A stretch of 64,000 bases of DNA. Origin: Carya illinoinensis. Lineage: Eukaryota > Streptophyta > Magnoliopsida > Fagales > Juglandaceae. Each line of letters starts with the position of its first letter. Position 1 is the first letter of the stretch. The translations under genes and the position numbers were made by a program. The notes beneath the pieces are model-generated. The model was not told where the DNA came from. It searched no databases and worked only from the letters and a program-made list of their open reading frames with translations. Positions 46,101-57,540 of this stretch are shown here, piece by piece. The stretch lies in contig NC_056762.1 in the NCBI RefSeq assembly GCF_018687715.1, forward strand, positions 27,126,364 through 27,190,363, read 5' to 3'.

Positions 46101-47434
46101 GATTGTCTGAGTATCTCTAATGGAATATGTTGGGCGGAATCATTCTTATTGTTCACTATTCCTGACGAAACTACTGGCGGAATCATTTTGATTGTCAGAA
46201 TTCAAGTCCAAGTTCAGGTTGAGAAGTTGAGTTTAAGCAGTTAAACAAGCAAGATTTCAAGTTTATGTTAAGTCAAGTTTCACATCAAGTGCATGTTAAG
46301 TCAAGTTTCATATCAAGTTCATGTTATGTTATGTTATGTTCATGTTCACGTTAAGTTTCAAGTTCATGTTCATATCATGTTATGTTCACATTTATGTTAT
46401 ATTTAAGTTCACGTTCACGTTATGTTATGCTCATATTCACGTTAAGTTTCAAGTTCATGTTCGTATCCTGCTATGTTCACGTTATGTTTCAAGTTCACAT
46501 TCATGTCATGTTATATTCACGTACATGTTATGTTCAAGTTCACGATCATGTTATGTTATGTTCATGTTTACTTTATGTCTCAAGTTCACATTTATGTCAT
46601 GTTATGCCCAGGTTTATGTTAAGTTCAAGTTCATGTTTATGTTATATATGTTCACGTTAATGCAATGATTCAAGTCTATGTTATATTTGAAGTTCACGTT
46701 CATGTTATGTTGATAGTCCATGTTATGTTTTAAGTTCAAGTTCATGTCATGTCAAGTCAAGTTCAATTTACGTTTCAATTCAGGTTATGTCAATTATGCC
46801 ATGCTATATGTCAAGTTATGCTATGCTTACTTGCATTCATGCTTTTACTACAATGCATGCATCATTAACCAGTGTGGGAGTTTCTTGTTAACTTACTGAG
46901 ATTTGTAATCAAATCTTATCGTAGTAGTCCCAACTAATATTCCCCCCGAATGGTAGGCAATGTGTCAAGATCAGAGGAAGGAGCAGACATTGGTAGACTG
47001 GAGGAGGTTGACTAGACGTCGTAGACATGACACGGAGTTTACATCTTCCATAGTTTTTGGACAGTAGTCTGGCCTCGTTAGTTGAGTTACATGACTTACT
47101 AGACAAATTTCCTCAGTAGTGTATTTTGGTAATGTAAATGTAGAGTCTAGTCTCTCATGTTTTGAAATTACATTCTTCTGAGACTCGTATTGAAATCATG
47201 AAAGTTTATTCTGTTAAGTATGCTTGGATTACGATTTAACTATTTGGGATATTATAAGTTTGATGGATAGTATTGCTCAAAAAAAAATTATCCACTATGA
47301 ATATTGCATAATGCTAGATGCATGATAGGAATATTGCATCTTATATGTTATGAACGGGGGCAGGTAATGTTGTGTTGCATGTCCCGACGCCTCAGATGTC
47401 CGTTCGATTCCAAGCGGAATTTTGGGGCATCAAA
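43143..47434 (+). mobile_element. Solo LTR, Tekay-like, 4.29 kb
   Basis: It starts TGTAACAGCCC and ends GGGGCATCAAA, against CATCACA in the two sister copies, so the last C is probably mutated. It is flanked by TCTTG. No gag or pol. Contents: CCCTAAAC-rich stretches (43800-43900), a leader-like CTCTCTCAGAC block near 44450, degenerate AATCATTCTGATTGTCAG repeats (45838-46205) and a zone of TTCATGTTATG words (46250-46800). The strand is taken from its similarity to the copy at 52257; open frames inside are low-complexity. Confidence 0.88.
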
Positions 47435-47439
47435 TCTTG
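47435..47439. repeat. Target-site duplication, right (TCTTG)
   Basis: Second copy of TCTTG. Confidence 0.88.
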
Positions 47440-47850
47440 CATTGAAGGATTCAATCTCCATTGTGGTTGAACTATCGGCTTGAAACTATCCTCCATTAAA
47501 ATCTTATGCATACAAATTGAAGGACTAATTCCCTTGATATCCAAGATTGTCCATCCTAAAGCCATGTTATGCTCCCTTAAAACTCTATGCAACTTTTCCT
47601 CCTCTACATCACTCAAAGAACCATTAATAATAACCAAAAAAGTAAAGTCTTGGCCTAAGAAAATATACCTCAAATTTGATGCAAGCGGTTTGAGCTCAAG
47701 CTTGGGTGGTTCCTTACTTGACGATGTCAGCATGGATGAACCTTGCTCTTCCAATTTTGGCTGTATGGAAGGACGAAAGGATGGTGCAGCTTTCAAATAC
47801 CTTACACACTCCATAACCTCTTCATTCTCAAACTCAAGAGTCGTAGAATG
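47440..47850 (-). pseudogene. Athila pol, segment before RT
   Basis: Minus strand: KPLASNLRYIFLGQDFTFLV, SLSDVEEEKLHRVLREHNMA, LGWTILDIKGISPSICMHKI and PQWRLNPSMQ. This is the conserved linker and RT start of Athila elements. It breaks at the solo LTR and resumes at 43137. Confidence 0.82.
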
Positions 47851-48750
47851 AGTAACACACAGCCCTATAGGTCTCAGCCACCACTAAATCTAGGTCACTA
47901 ATTTGAAAACAAGAGTGTACTTGGAAAGGAAAATCCATAGCCTTAAATACATCAAAAGTAACCTACTCATCATCAACTCTTAGAAATATGTTTCCCTTGT
48001 TGGACATCAATTAAAGTTCTAAGAAAAGGTCACCCCAAAATCAAAAGTATTTTCTCATCCTCCTTCATATCTATCACAATAAAATTAGTCAGAAAAATAA
48101 ATTTGTCCACCTTCACCAAAACATTTTCAATGAGTCCTCTCGGGTGCTTGATAAACCTATTTGCCAATTCTAAAAAGATCGTAGTAGGTTTTGCTTTCCC
48201 AAGACCTAACTTCCTGAAAACCTAAAAAGGTACAAGATTAATACTTACTCCTAAATCACATAAACCTTTATCAAAATAAGAACTTCCTATAGTGCAAGGA
48301 TTCATAAAACTCCCTGAATCTTTCAATTTAGGAGGCAACTTCCTTCGTAAAATTACGTCACTCTCTTCGGTTAATATCAGCGTCTCATACACTTCTAATT
48401 TCTGCTTGTTTGATAAAAATATCCTTAGAAAACTTAGCATATTTAGGCATTTGTTCTAAAACTTCAATATGATAAATATTAATATGCAATTACTTAAAAA
48501 TACTAAGCAATTTAGAGAATTGATTATCAAACTTATTTTTTTTTTTAAGTCTTTGAGGAAAAGGATTCGGTTGATCATAAATTGAAGGAGAATTGGTTTC
48601 AGATGTAAACTCCCTAGAATTCATGGGTTTTGAAGATTCTTTATTCTCCAAGAATTTATAGTGTGTTGTTCTGCCACTTGCTGCTCCAATTCCTCCATCT
48701 TTGGCTTTGACTCCACATGATTTCCAGCTTTATCTTGCTCGGTACTTGCT
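47851..48750 (-). pseudogene. Athila protease
   Basis: The clearest part is 48222-48440: ILRRKLPPKLKDSGSFMNPC, GSSYFDKGLCDLGVSINLVP. The catalytic motif D-L-G-V-S in place of D-x-G-A-S is typical for Athila proteases, which use DLGAS. Flanking minus-strand DNA toward 48750 is low-complexity spacer between gag and protease. Stops and shifts interrupt it. Confidence 0.72.
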
Positions 48751-50100
48751 GTCTCAATTGTCCTCCCCGTTCTCAATGCTATTACTTTGACATATTCCTT
48801 AGGATTGGTAACGGTATTACATGGAAAAGTTGCTACTGTCCTTTCTATAAGAATGTTTTAAAATTGACCAATTTGATCCTCAAGATTACGAATCGAAGCC
48901 GAATTGTTTTGGATCACCAAATTTGTCTTTTGCATGAACATCTCCTCGAGTGTCAGGTTCTTTTCTTGCTATGAAAAATTTTGAGGTGGTCTATGCCCCT
49001 TGATTGTTGTTCCATGAAAAATTGGGATGATTTCTCCTTCTGGGATTGAGCGTGTTTAAATAAAGATTGTTTTGACGTTGGAAATTGGACACATAATTAG
49101 CTTGTTTGGAATTTGGTTAAGCAAAAGGATTCCTCACTTGGAAATTGAATCTTGAATGATTTCTTGCACAATAATCACACATAACATTAGTTTGAATAGT
49201 ACTAACATTAATCTTACCTAGTTGTTTAGATAAAGTTGCCATTTGTGCCGCCAATGTGGTAATAGGATCAAGTTCAAAAACTCCAGATGTCTTTCTTGGC
49301 ATTGCTCTCTCAAAAGGACATTGATAGTTATTGGATTCCAATTCCTCCAAAAGTTCATAAGTTGCTTCATGAGTTTTACTCATTAAAGCCCCTCCAGCTG
49401 GTGCATCAACCATGAACCTGTTTGTAGCTCCAAAATCATTGTAGAATGTTTGGACTTGAAGCCATGCCTGAAGGTGATGATGAGGACACTTCCACAATAA
49501 ATATTTGTACCTCTCCCATGCTTTATACAACGATTCATTCTCAAATTGAGTGAATATGATAATATCATTCCTTAGATTTGCAGTCTTGGCTGGAGGGAAA
49601 TACTTTGCCAAACATTTTTGTGATAACTCCTCCCAACTAGTATGACACCAGGTGGTAGAGAATTCAGCCAGGCTTTCACTTTTTGTTTGAGTGAAAAAGG
49701 GAAAAGTCTCAAACAAATAGCATCATTTGTCACTCCATTGTGCTTAAAGGTGTCGCAAATCTCTAAAATATTTGCACTATGAACATTAGGATCCTCAAGC
49801 TACAGCCTCTCAAACTGAACAGTTTATTGTATCATTTGAATTATCCTCAACTTAATCTTGAAATTATTTGCTTGAATAGCTGGCCTCCTTATTCTATATG
49901 TAGCCCCATTAACCAAGGTCATAGCATAGTCCCTCAAAACCCTATTCGCCTCTCCATTCTGCTGATCTACCATAGTGATGGCAAATGTGGTGACTTCTTG
50001 CTTCATTTTATTGATTTGACACAAAGTTCTTTTAATCTCGGGATAAAAAAAAGTGTAGACTCTAATGGTTTAAATCGAGGCATACACTTCTAAATCCTGG
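48751..50100 (-). pseudogene. Athila gag
   Basis: Minus strand from about 50024: EANRVLRDYAMTLVNG, RIRRPAIQANNFKIK, then after small shifts the capsid-like core at 49117-49716: WEELSQKCLAKYFPPAKTAN, LRNDIIIFTQFENESLYKAW, ERYKYLLWKCPHHHLQAWLQ, VQTFYNDF, APAGGALMSKTHEATYELLE. A Cys motif (CDYCARNHS) follows. These are the classical Athila gag blocks. Several stops lie between 49720 and 49830. Confidence 0.85.
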
Positions 50101-50206
50101 AATAAAAATAAAAGAAAAGTAAATTGGTATCTAATCAAACCAATCATCAAAAATAAATAAATAAAAAAAGAAATCCAAATTGGTAACAGTCTGACTACTA
50201 TCAAGC

Positions 50207-50224
50207 TCTTGCAACCGTGGCACA
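50207..50224 (-). promoter_or_regulatory. Degraded Athila primer-binding site
   Basis: The minus strand reads TTGTGCCACGGTTGCAAGAG followed by CTTGATAGTAG. It resembles TGGCGCCGTTGCCGGGGA, the tRNA-Asp-type site of Athila elements, with several changes. It fixes the 5' end of the internal region. Confidence 0.5.
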
Positions 50225-50299
50225 ACATGGTAATTTAAATCAGGGTTCAATCAACCAAACCATCTTCTGAAATCCTTATCCTTCAATAATTACCATCTC

Positions 50300-50731
50300 T
50301 TAAATCGTCAACCTCACAGAATGTTCACTTTGTTTATGGGTTACCACACTACCATCATTCTCTTCAACCCCCTCATTACGTGTTGCCTCACCCACCAATA
50401 TATTTTGGTATCTATCCAAAAGCCCAAGTCTTTGAAGATTTTTGGGACATGAAGGTAGATGGTTTTGCAAAGTTGAAGTTTTGTTCATCTTTGAGTGGCA
50501 AACATACATCTTACCATAATAATTACACTTGGCCTTAGGATCATCTACGGGACAACCCTCGACCTTTGTAAAATAGTGTCAAACAATTGATGGATGATTT
50601 CCCTTCCCTTTCTTAGGAAGTGTACAACTATTACTATTATGGGCACATGGGAATCTTGATGTTTGCGTATCTCACAAATTAAAGGTTTCTTCATTTGAAT
50701 CAAGATCAGTTAGACTTGACGAAGAATCCAT
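50300..50731 (-). pseudogene. hAT-type BED zinc-finger exon
   Basis: The start ATG at 50731 gives MDSSSSLTDLDSNEE, then a TGA, then NHPSIV, a second TGA and HYFTKVEGCPVDDPKAKCNY, KMYVCHSKMNKTSTLQNHLP, SCPKN. The spacing matches the BED finger at the N-terminus of plant hAT transposases and their domesticated relatives, although the second Cys is Tyr here. No hATC dimerisation domain was found nearby, so only the N-terminal exon is present. It abuts the Athila primer-binding site. Confidence 0.7.
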
Positions 50732-51540
50732 CTAGCATGTGAAAAATTAGATAAAAAATTAAAACAAACAAAGAACAAAATTAAACATCAATACAATTAC
50801 ACAGTAGCTAGTTTGCAACATGGTAAACATCACAAGCCTAAGACTTTAATTTAGATTTTAGTTCGCTCATCAACCTCCCAATTTATTTCAAAATAAGTTT
50901 ACAATAAAATTATTAAGTAAACACCCAATATTAATAATTGGTTCTAATAGTAAGTTAGTAGCACTCATAATGGAAATTAGATCTGTCTCAGATTACTAAT
51001 CAAAGTGCAAAAATTAGATAAAAAAATTTTCAATCCCTATACATACACAATAAACTTATTAGATAACAAATAATATGAAAAATGATTCGATATAATAAAT
51101 ACAAAAAGTTAAAAATGTAGGAAAAAAATTGCACCTTAAAAAATCAACGGAACACTGAACACGAGTCAGTGAGTCACGGATGGGACTTAGAGAGATGAGA
51201 GAAGTATTTTCGGTCTTGGTAGAGGACATGGCAGTCACGACAACAAGCAGTGGGCGCTCGGAGTTGGGGATCACAGATAGCATTAATGCTTTGGAAATGG
51301 AATGATTTCAAAGTGGAATAATAGAAGCAGGGGGTTGGGTTGGACAGTGTCGCAGTGGAGGGCTGGAGGTGTAGGTTGCGGCCAATGGGCTAGAAGTGGC
51401 AGTGGCACTGTCAAGCTCTGTTGGTTGAAGTGGAAATCTAGAAGAGAAGAAGAGTGAGGGGAAGGGACTTGGGGGGTTATTAAACCCTAGGTTAAAATAC
51501 TGTCGTTTCGTGTGTATATATATATATATAAATATTTTTG
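50732..51540 (-). other. Leader-like DNA upstream of the BED exon
   Basis: Minus strand: CCTAGGGTTTAATAACCCCC at about 51470-51490, then CT-rich and Ser/Pro-like sequence to about 51300, then AT-rich DNA to the BED start. Order and composition resemble the 5' untranslated region and first intron of hAT transposase genes. No other gene seen. Confidence 0.4.
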
Positions 51541-51969
51541 ATCCAATAATTTCATTTTTATATTTACGGATGAAATGCTTATTCAAAACTTTGTTTTTAT
51601 TTTTAGGGGCACTTTGAGGTTGAATTTCAATAAACTAATTGCATGGTTAGGTTTGTATGACTGTTTAGGATGTTACAGGGCAAAGTTTATGGTTTACTTT
51701 TCCTGAGTGAATAGTAACCTCTATAAGCTATGTGCAGTGTTTTCTAAATCACAGTATGTGATATCCAAATTAGATTAGAGAAGTTTTATTTGGACACTTG
51801 GCAAGATCTTAGCCACACTTGGTGAATAGTAATGGACACATGGCACCATGAGGAACCATTAGATGGATGTTTGAAGGAATCAAGGTGTGAGATCATGCTA
51901 CCTAAGCAAAACCCTATTCTATTCGACCAACCAAATTGTGCCAAACTAAATAGGGTTTCAACCCTAGCG
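51541..51969 (+). repeat. Duplicated fragment of the solo LTR
   Basis: About 430 bases closely matching 52497-52920 of the neighbouring solo LTR (shared words include TTTCATTTTTATATTTACGG and GGTTGAATTTCAATAAA). Both ends abut copies of GTGTATATATATATAAATATTTTT-like DNA, at about 51510-51539 and 51970-51992. Confidence 0.8.
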
Positions 51970-52216
51970 TGTATATATATATAAATATTTTTAAAATTGA
52001 AGTCCCAAAACGACACCATTTCACTTACTTAAGTGAAAAACGTCATTCCATATATGTATAATTTAATATATATATATATATATAGTTGGTTAGTTTAGTG
52101 TTCTGGTGCAGCTTCAAACTGAGATTGAATCTGTCGATGTTGGTTTCAGCCGATTCCAAACTCTAGCGACCAGTTTGAATCGAGTACTATCGATTTCTTT
52201 GGTTTTTGTACACCCC
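51970..52216 (-). mobile_element. hAT 5' region
   Basis: Minus strand from about 52216: GGGGTGTACAAAAACC, then pairs of ATCGA/TCGAT and GATTCAAACTGG words, as found at the ends of plant hAT elements, and an AAAACGACACC-like word. The expected 8-bp target duplication and the opposite end were not found. Confidence 0.4.
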
Positions 52217-52251
52217 GAGTGGGAGAGGGCAAGCACTAAGAGCAAGCTATT

Positions 52252-52256
52252 ACTAG
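52252..52256. repeat. Target-site duplication, left (ACTAG)
   Basis: ACTAG before the solo LTR, matching 57978-57982. Confidence 0.88.
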
Positions 52257-54841
52257 TATAATAGCCCACTAGAACTTCAATGATAGAATTTCTAAAAGTT
52301 TTAGGAACCTCATGAAAATGTCATAAGTTTTTACATATCAACCAATCGCGTAGGTTTTAGTCTATTAGTATAGTCAGTGTTATCATTTACTATAGAGTTA
52401 AAAGTGATTTTAATTATTTGAGATAATTAGAAGTATCAGAATGTATTATCGTCTGCACTATTAGACTCAATTGATTATTTAGGACTTTATGATGCAGTAA
52501 TTTCATTTTTATATTTACGGATGAAACGCCTATTCGAAACTTTGTTTTTATTTTTGGGGGCACTTAGAGGTTGAATTTCAATAAATGAATTGCATGGTTA
52601 GGTTTGTATGAATGTTTAGGATGTTATAGTACAAAGTTTATGATTTACTTTTCTTGAGTGAATAGTAACCTTTATAAGCGCACATAGTGCACTGTTTTCA
52701 AAATCATAGTATGTAATGTCCAACTTAGATTAAAGAAGTTTTATTTGGACATTTGGCAAGATCTTAGCCACACTTAGTAAATAGTAATGGACACATGGCA
52801 CCATGAGGAACCATTAGATAGATGTTTGAAGGAATCAAGGTGTGAGATCATGCTACCTAAGCAAAACCCTATTCTATCCAACCAACCAAATTGTGCCAAA
52901 CCAATTAGGGTTTCAACCCTAGAAAAGCTCTAACTAGTTGGAATCTAATTAAAAATCCCAAAAGCATGACTGAAACCAAAACCCTAAATGGTTTTCTCCA
53001 AACCCTAATTGAATCAATTTTTAGTATTGTTTTAATCACTTGATTAAATCACTTCCACAAACTATTAATTTCTCAAATTTATGCTATAACATTATTATCC
53101 AACCTTTTAAACCTTAGATATTTGATTGGGCCAGGAAAAGATTGGATTTGGGTTTGATGGCATACTAAACCCTTTTTATACCCTAAATTGAGGCCCATTT
53201 AGTTAATGCTCATTAAGGCCCACGAATTTGGCCACCTCGGCATTATTTCTTGACTAAGTATGCCACCCCCTCATAGCAACCAAGCACTACCCAAAAACGC
53301 CCTAGAGTGTACTTGAAATGAAGGCTAGAAGCCACCTCACTCTTCTCCTCCTACACGGCACATTAAAGAATATCTTGGGTTGGTTTTGTCCACTAATTTG
53401 GGTTGTCAAGGCTAACACTCAAGGTCATTCACAGCTCTCTCATCATCCCTCACTTGTGTAAAAAATCATCTAGCCCATTTCACACTCATTTCATCCCATT
53501 TTCACACTTTTCTTTGAAAGAAAACAAAAGACTCTTGGATAGTGTTTCTAAGTCCATTTGCATGCCTGTTGTAAAACTTTTGTAAGTATTTTCTCACAAA
53601 TTTTCCATCATGAAAGTTGTTCATTTTCTAGTCTAGTTTCCATGTATACCTTATTGATTCCATCTGATGATTGTTTGATTTGTCAAAATTTGATTTAACC
53701 CCAGAAAGGTCATTCTGGGCTATAAACTAGAGAGTGTTATATTTTAGAATTTTTGACTGAGCTAATGGGTAGATCTTGGTCTAAATTTCTTATGGAGTGT
53801 TTTTAACATGTGTATATGATTATTGGTTGAGAATTTGTTTCATGAGTAAAGCTTTTGATGAAATATTTTCTTTGATCTAGAAGCTTAGAAACTAGAAGAG
53901 GAAAAACAATTTCTGTTTTAAGAAAGTTTTACTCTTTTGTGGTATAATCTTACTTCAATGGCTTTGATATTTTTATTTAAAGACTCTAAGCCTATTATAT
54001 ATATGTTAGGATGTTAGTTTGAATATTTTTTGTGTTAGTTTCAAACCTATGAATTTTTATGCAAGAGGATATTCGGTTGGGCCAAAGGATTGATGCTTTT
54101 GGCTACATCCATGTTTTGATTAATTTTTAGTCATGTGATTTGGAGTTTAAATATTGAATATGTTTTAGGACACATTTTTAAACCATGTGATGTTTTGGTT
54201 TGAAGATCTAACCTTTTTAAGCCATGGATCAAGTGGTTGGTCAAAACTAGTTAAGTCTTGTCTTGTGATTTTTTATCACTTTTGTTTAATATTTCAAAAT
54301 ATGGTTGTTCCTAGGATTATGTTATGAATATATTAGAAGAAAATTTTGGTTTAATCATGAAGTTTTTCATGATTCCTCAAAGTTTATATTTAACTTTAGA
54401 ATAAAACTTACATGAGGTATGTAAATTTTGGTGAATATATTTCGGCCCTATGAAGTTTTGGTAATTCTTGGAGTTAGGATGCAAAATCCTTAAAGTATGG
54501 GTAAAATGGTCATTTTTTTACAATTTTACCCTTAGTATTTTTTTTCCATGTTTTTAATTGTTAGTGAGAAAGTGTCTAATTTTGAGAATCACTACTTATG
54601 ATTTCTCGAGTTTGTGCTTTAATTCTCATAAAATGCAAAGATCGAGGTAAGTTAGCTTTTAACTTACTATTATTTTACTATGTATATGTGATGGGTAAAG
54701 GAACTAATGTTTATGTATGTATGTTATCATATATGCCATGCGATGTCACGTCATTTCATGTTCATCTATTACACATGATTTATTCTGTCATGAAATATTT
54801 ATCTGTTACATAATATATTTTGTAATGTATTGTTGTATATT

Positions 54842-54846
54842 GCAAG
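54842..54846. repeat. Target-site duplication, left (GCAAG)
   Basis: GCAAG, matching 56158-56162. Confidence 0.85.
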
Positions 54847-56157
54847 TGATCGGTGCAAAACTGTAAGTGCACAGTATCGTAGTTTTATAATAAAGTGATA
54901 AGAAGAGTATCGTCCTCAGGGATTGGTACCTTACTTTTGCCAAATACCAAAATTATACTAATCTCAATTTTATCTAGAGGAATCACTAAGATTTTTGTAG
55001 CTGCCAATTAAACTAAGATCAACTCAGAGAGTAATACGCAAATGAAATAAAACTGACGTTCGAAGATCAAATTAATGAGAAAGAAAATTTCTAGGAAATC
55101 GATTTCACCTAATTCTTCACTATGCTTTTCTCATCCAGCTAACTTAATTTAATTCTTTTTGTTCATTAGCAAATCTCTAATCCATCCAACAGCCTCTTTC
55201 GATAGTCAATTGAAAATTATTCTTGTTCATCAATTCACACAAGAATATGCAAATTAATAAAGTAAGAAAGCAATAAGACCAATGATTTAATTACTACATA
55301 GGTTCATATAAGTCTTTCGATTTCTATACTTACCTATGCTGAAATATTCAAGATCTACCCTATGATTCCCTCTTTTGATAGCAAATCACAAGATTAAATA
55401 TCATCTAATCAATGGCCAGTTAATTAGAAGCAATAAACTCAGAATAAATTAGATAAACAAAGAGAGAATTGCCTTAAATTAGCATAGACAATCAAGCATA
55501 GTTCGGAAATAGGTTACATCATTTTCCTAGAATGAATAAAATTTAGCTCATGCTAGAAATGGAATTCAACATAAACGAATTCACCATAATTGTTCTGAGA
55601 AGATTGGAAGAAAATAAACACTGAAAAATACTCCTCGAGCTCACTATCGAGCGGCCAAGGAAACAATTCAATGCTTTTCTCCCATCTATGCTTGTGTATG
55701 ATTCCAACGTACGTGTAATAATTGGAATTCCCTCTCCAAAAACAAATGAATTGAATCCCTCTAGCTGTCTTTTTCAGTCCCAAAAGGTGTTCTCCAGTCA
55801 AAAAGTACGGCCATAGAGTGAAAAATCTCTTTTATATGGTCTGACGGCGGAAGACCCTAGATTTGTCAAAATACGATGTTTGCTTGAGTGGGGTATCGAG
55901 CGCACGTTGAGCGTTCAACTCTGCCTGATTTCGCTCGAGCGTCCTATCAAGCGCACATCGAGCGTTCGACTCTGCCTGATTTCGCTAGAGCGGCCAATGT
56001 CTCCGCTCGAGCGATCTTTGTTTTTCAGCAACCCGCTCGAGCTTCCTGTCGAGCAGCAGTCGAGCGTTTGAATCTGCCTGAATTCGCTCGAGCGGCCAAA
56101 AGCCTTCGCTCGAGCGAAGTTGTAAAATCTGCAATACGAAATTTTTGCAAGTCATCA
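54847..56157 (+). mobile_element. Solo LTR nested in a solo LTR, 1.31 kb
   Basis: It starts TGATCGGTGCAAAACTGTAA and ends GCAAGTCATCA, with TGAT/ATCA inverted ends and GCAAG duplications. The GTGCACAGTATCG and CTCAGGGATTGGTACC words resemble Athila-type LTR starts. The right third (55885-56125) carries tandem CGCTCGAGCG-containing repeats. The strand is assigned from the LTR-start wording. Confidence 0.85.
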
Positions 56158-56162
56158 GCAAG
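56158..56162. repeat. Target-site duplication, right (GCAAG)
   Basis: Second copy of GCAAG. Confidence 0.85.
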
Positions 56163-56644
56163 TATGTCATGTTATGTATGCCATTTGTTACACGTATGCC
56201 ATGTCATGAAATATTCATTGCTACATGTTAAACTATGTTATGAAATATTATTTGTTATATGTTATGTCATGTTATGAAATATTGTTTATTACACGTTATG
56301 TCGTGCTATGAATTCTTTTCTATTAAGTACGTCATGTATTTCGAATTACATTCATGTCATGTTACGCTACGCTATGGCTTTTGTCCTTTTGTGTTTATTT
56401 CACGTTTCATCTCAAATAAAATTTATATATTTCAAGAACATCAGTTCATTTACATCATAACCCTAAGTGCTAGGATGAGGTAATATCCAAGTGGAACTCC
56501 TTTATTCATGTTAGAGTGTTTATATAAGTGTAAAATTTCCTGGGTTGACAAAATACAGACAACAGGTTGTGAATGGGGCCTAAGTAATTAGTCATTAGAG
56601 CGCACTAGGCACTAACGACGATGGAGCCATATTTCATTTCATTT

Positions 56645-56775
56645 GTGTCCACAGCAACTGTGGCATATGCAATAAGTGTGTCCGTAACAATTGTGTCACA
56701 TATAATACATGTGACCACAACATTTGTGGCATGTATACTTGTGGCCACAGCAAGTGTGGCACATGTGTTAAAGCA
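56645..56775. repeat. Tandem short hairpins CCACA-n5-TGTGG
   Basis: At least three units of the form CCACAGCAACTGTGG, CCACAACATTTGTGG and CCACAGCAAGTGTGG, separated by 20-40 bases, plus a decayed fourth. Each can fold on itself. Confidence 0.7.
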
Positions 56776-57030
56776 TTCACAGCTGGTGTAGATACTTACG
56801 TTGTGATGCGGTAATTAGAAGAGACATATGACTCAAAGGGACCCGTGCAGCACCCACATGGTTACATTTATCAAGTTACTGAACAAGATTCTAAGTTCAT
56901 GTATTTCACATTCATGCTCAAGTTCATGTTAGGTTCAAGTCATGTCAAGTCAAGTTCAGTTTATGATTCAGTTCAAGTTATGTCATATTATGTCAAGTTA
57001 TGTTATGCTTACTTATAACTTTGATTACGT

Positions 57031-57540
57031 ATTCATACTTTTATTGCCATGCTTTCATAATTAACATGCGTAGAAGTTTTCTATTAATTTGCTAAGATTT
57101 GTAATCAAATTTCACTATGATAGTCCCAACTACCATTCCCCCTGAATGGTTGAGTATGTCTTAAGATCTAAAAGCGTACCCATTATGACATTTACTATGC
57201 ATTCATGTTTTTATTGCCTTGCTTGCATCATTAACATTTGTGAAAATTTTCTCTTAACTTGTTGAGATTTGTAATCAAATCTCATTGTGATAGTTTCAAC
57301 TACCACTCCCCCTAAATGGCAGAGCATGTCTCAAGATCTGAAGGTGCACCCATTATGACTTTTACCATGCATTCATGTTTTTACTGTCTTGCTTGCATCA
57401 TTAACATTTGTGAAAGTTTTCTGTTAACTTATTGAGATTTGTAATCAAATCTCATCGTGGTAGTTCCAACTGCAATTCTCCCTAAATGTAGAGCATATCT
57501 TAGGATCTGAAAGCACACCAGAGGTCAACCAACTGGAGAC
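57031..57540. repeat. 170-bp tandem repeat, three copies
   Basis: Units begin at ATTCAT 57031, 57201 and 57371, exactly 170 bases apart. Each contains GAGATTTGTAATCAAAT, a CCCCCTGAATGG-like word and ATCTGAA. The sister LTRs at 46840 and 59590 have a single copy. Confidence 0.85.

Larger units (their letters stand above)
40546..50225 (-). mobile_element. Athila-type Ty3 element, degraded
   Basis: Minus-strand order from right to left: degraded primer-binding site, gag, protease, RT (split by a solo LTR), RNase H and integrase, cut by the CACTA element. Its 3' side continues left of 14639. All domains carry stops or shifts. The gag and RT wording matches the Athila group, and no envelope-like frame was recognised. 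The 5' LTR is not visible; hAT-type DNA lies there instead. Confidence 0.8.

Noticed and set aside
46321..46668. Cys/Tyr/Phe/Met-rich frames of 92-115 codons, at first sight membrane-like
   Set aside because: They come from the ATGTTATGTTCA low-complexity zone; the periodicity is that of the DNA repeat.
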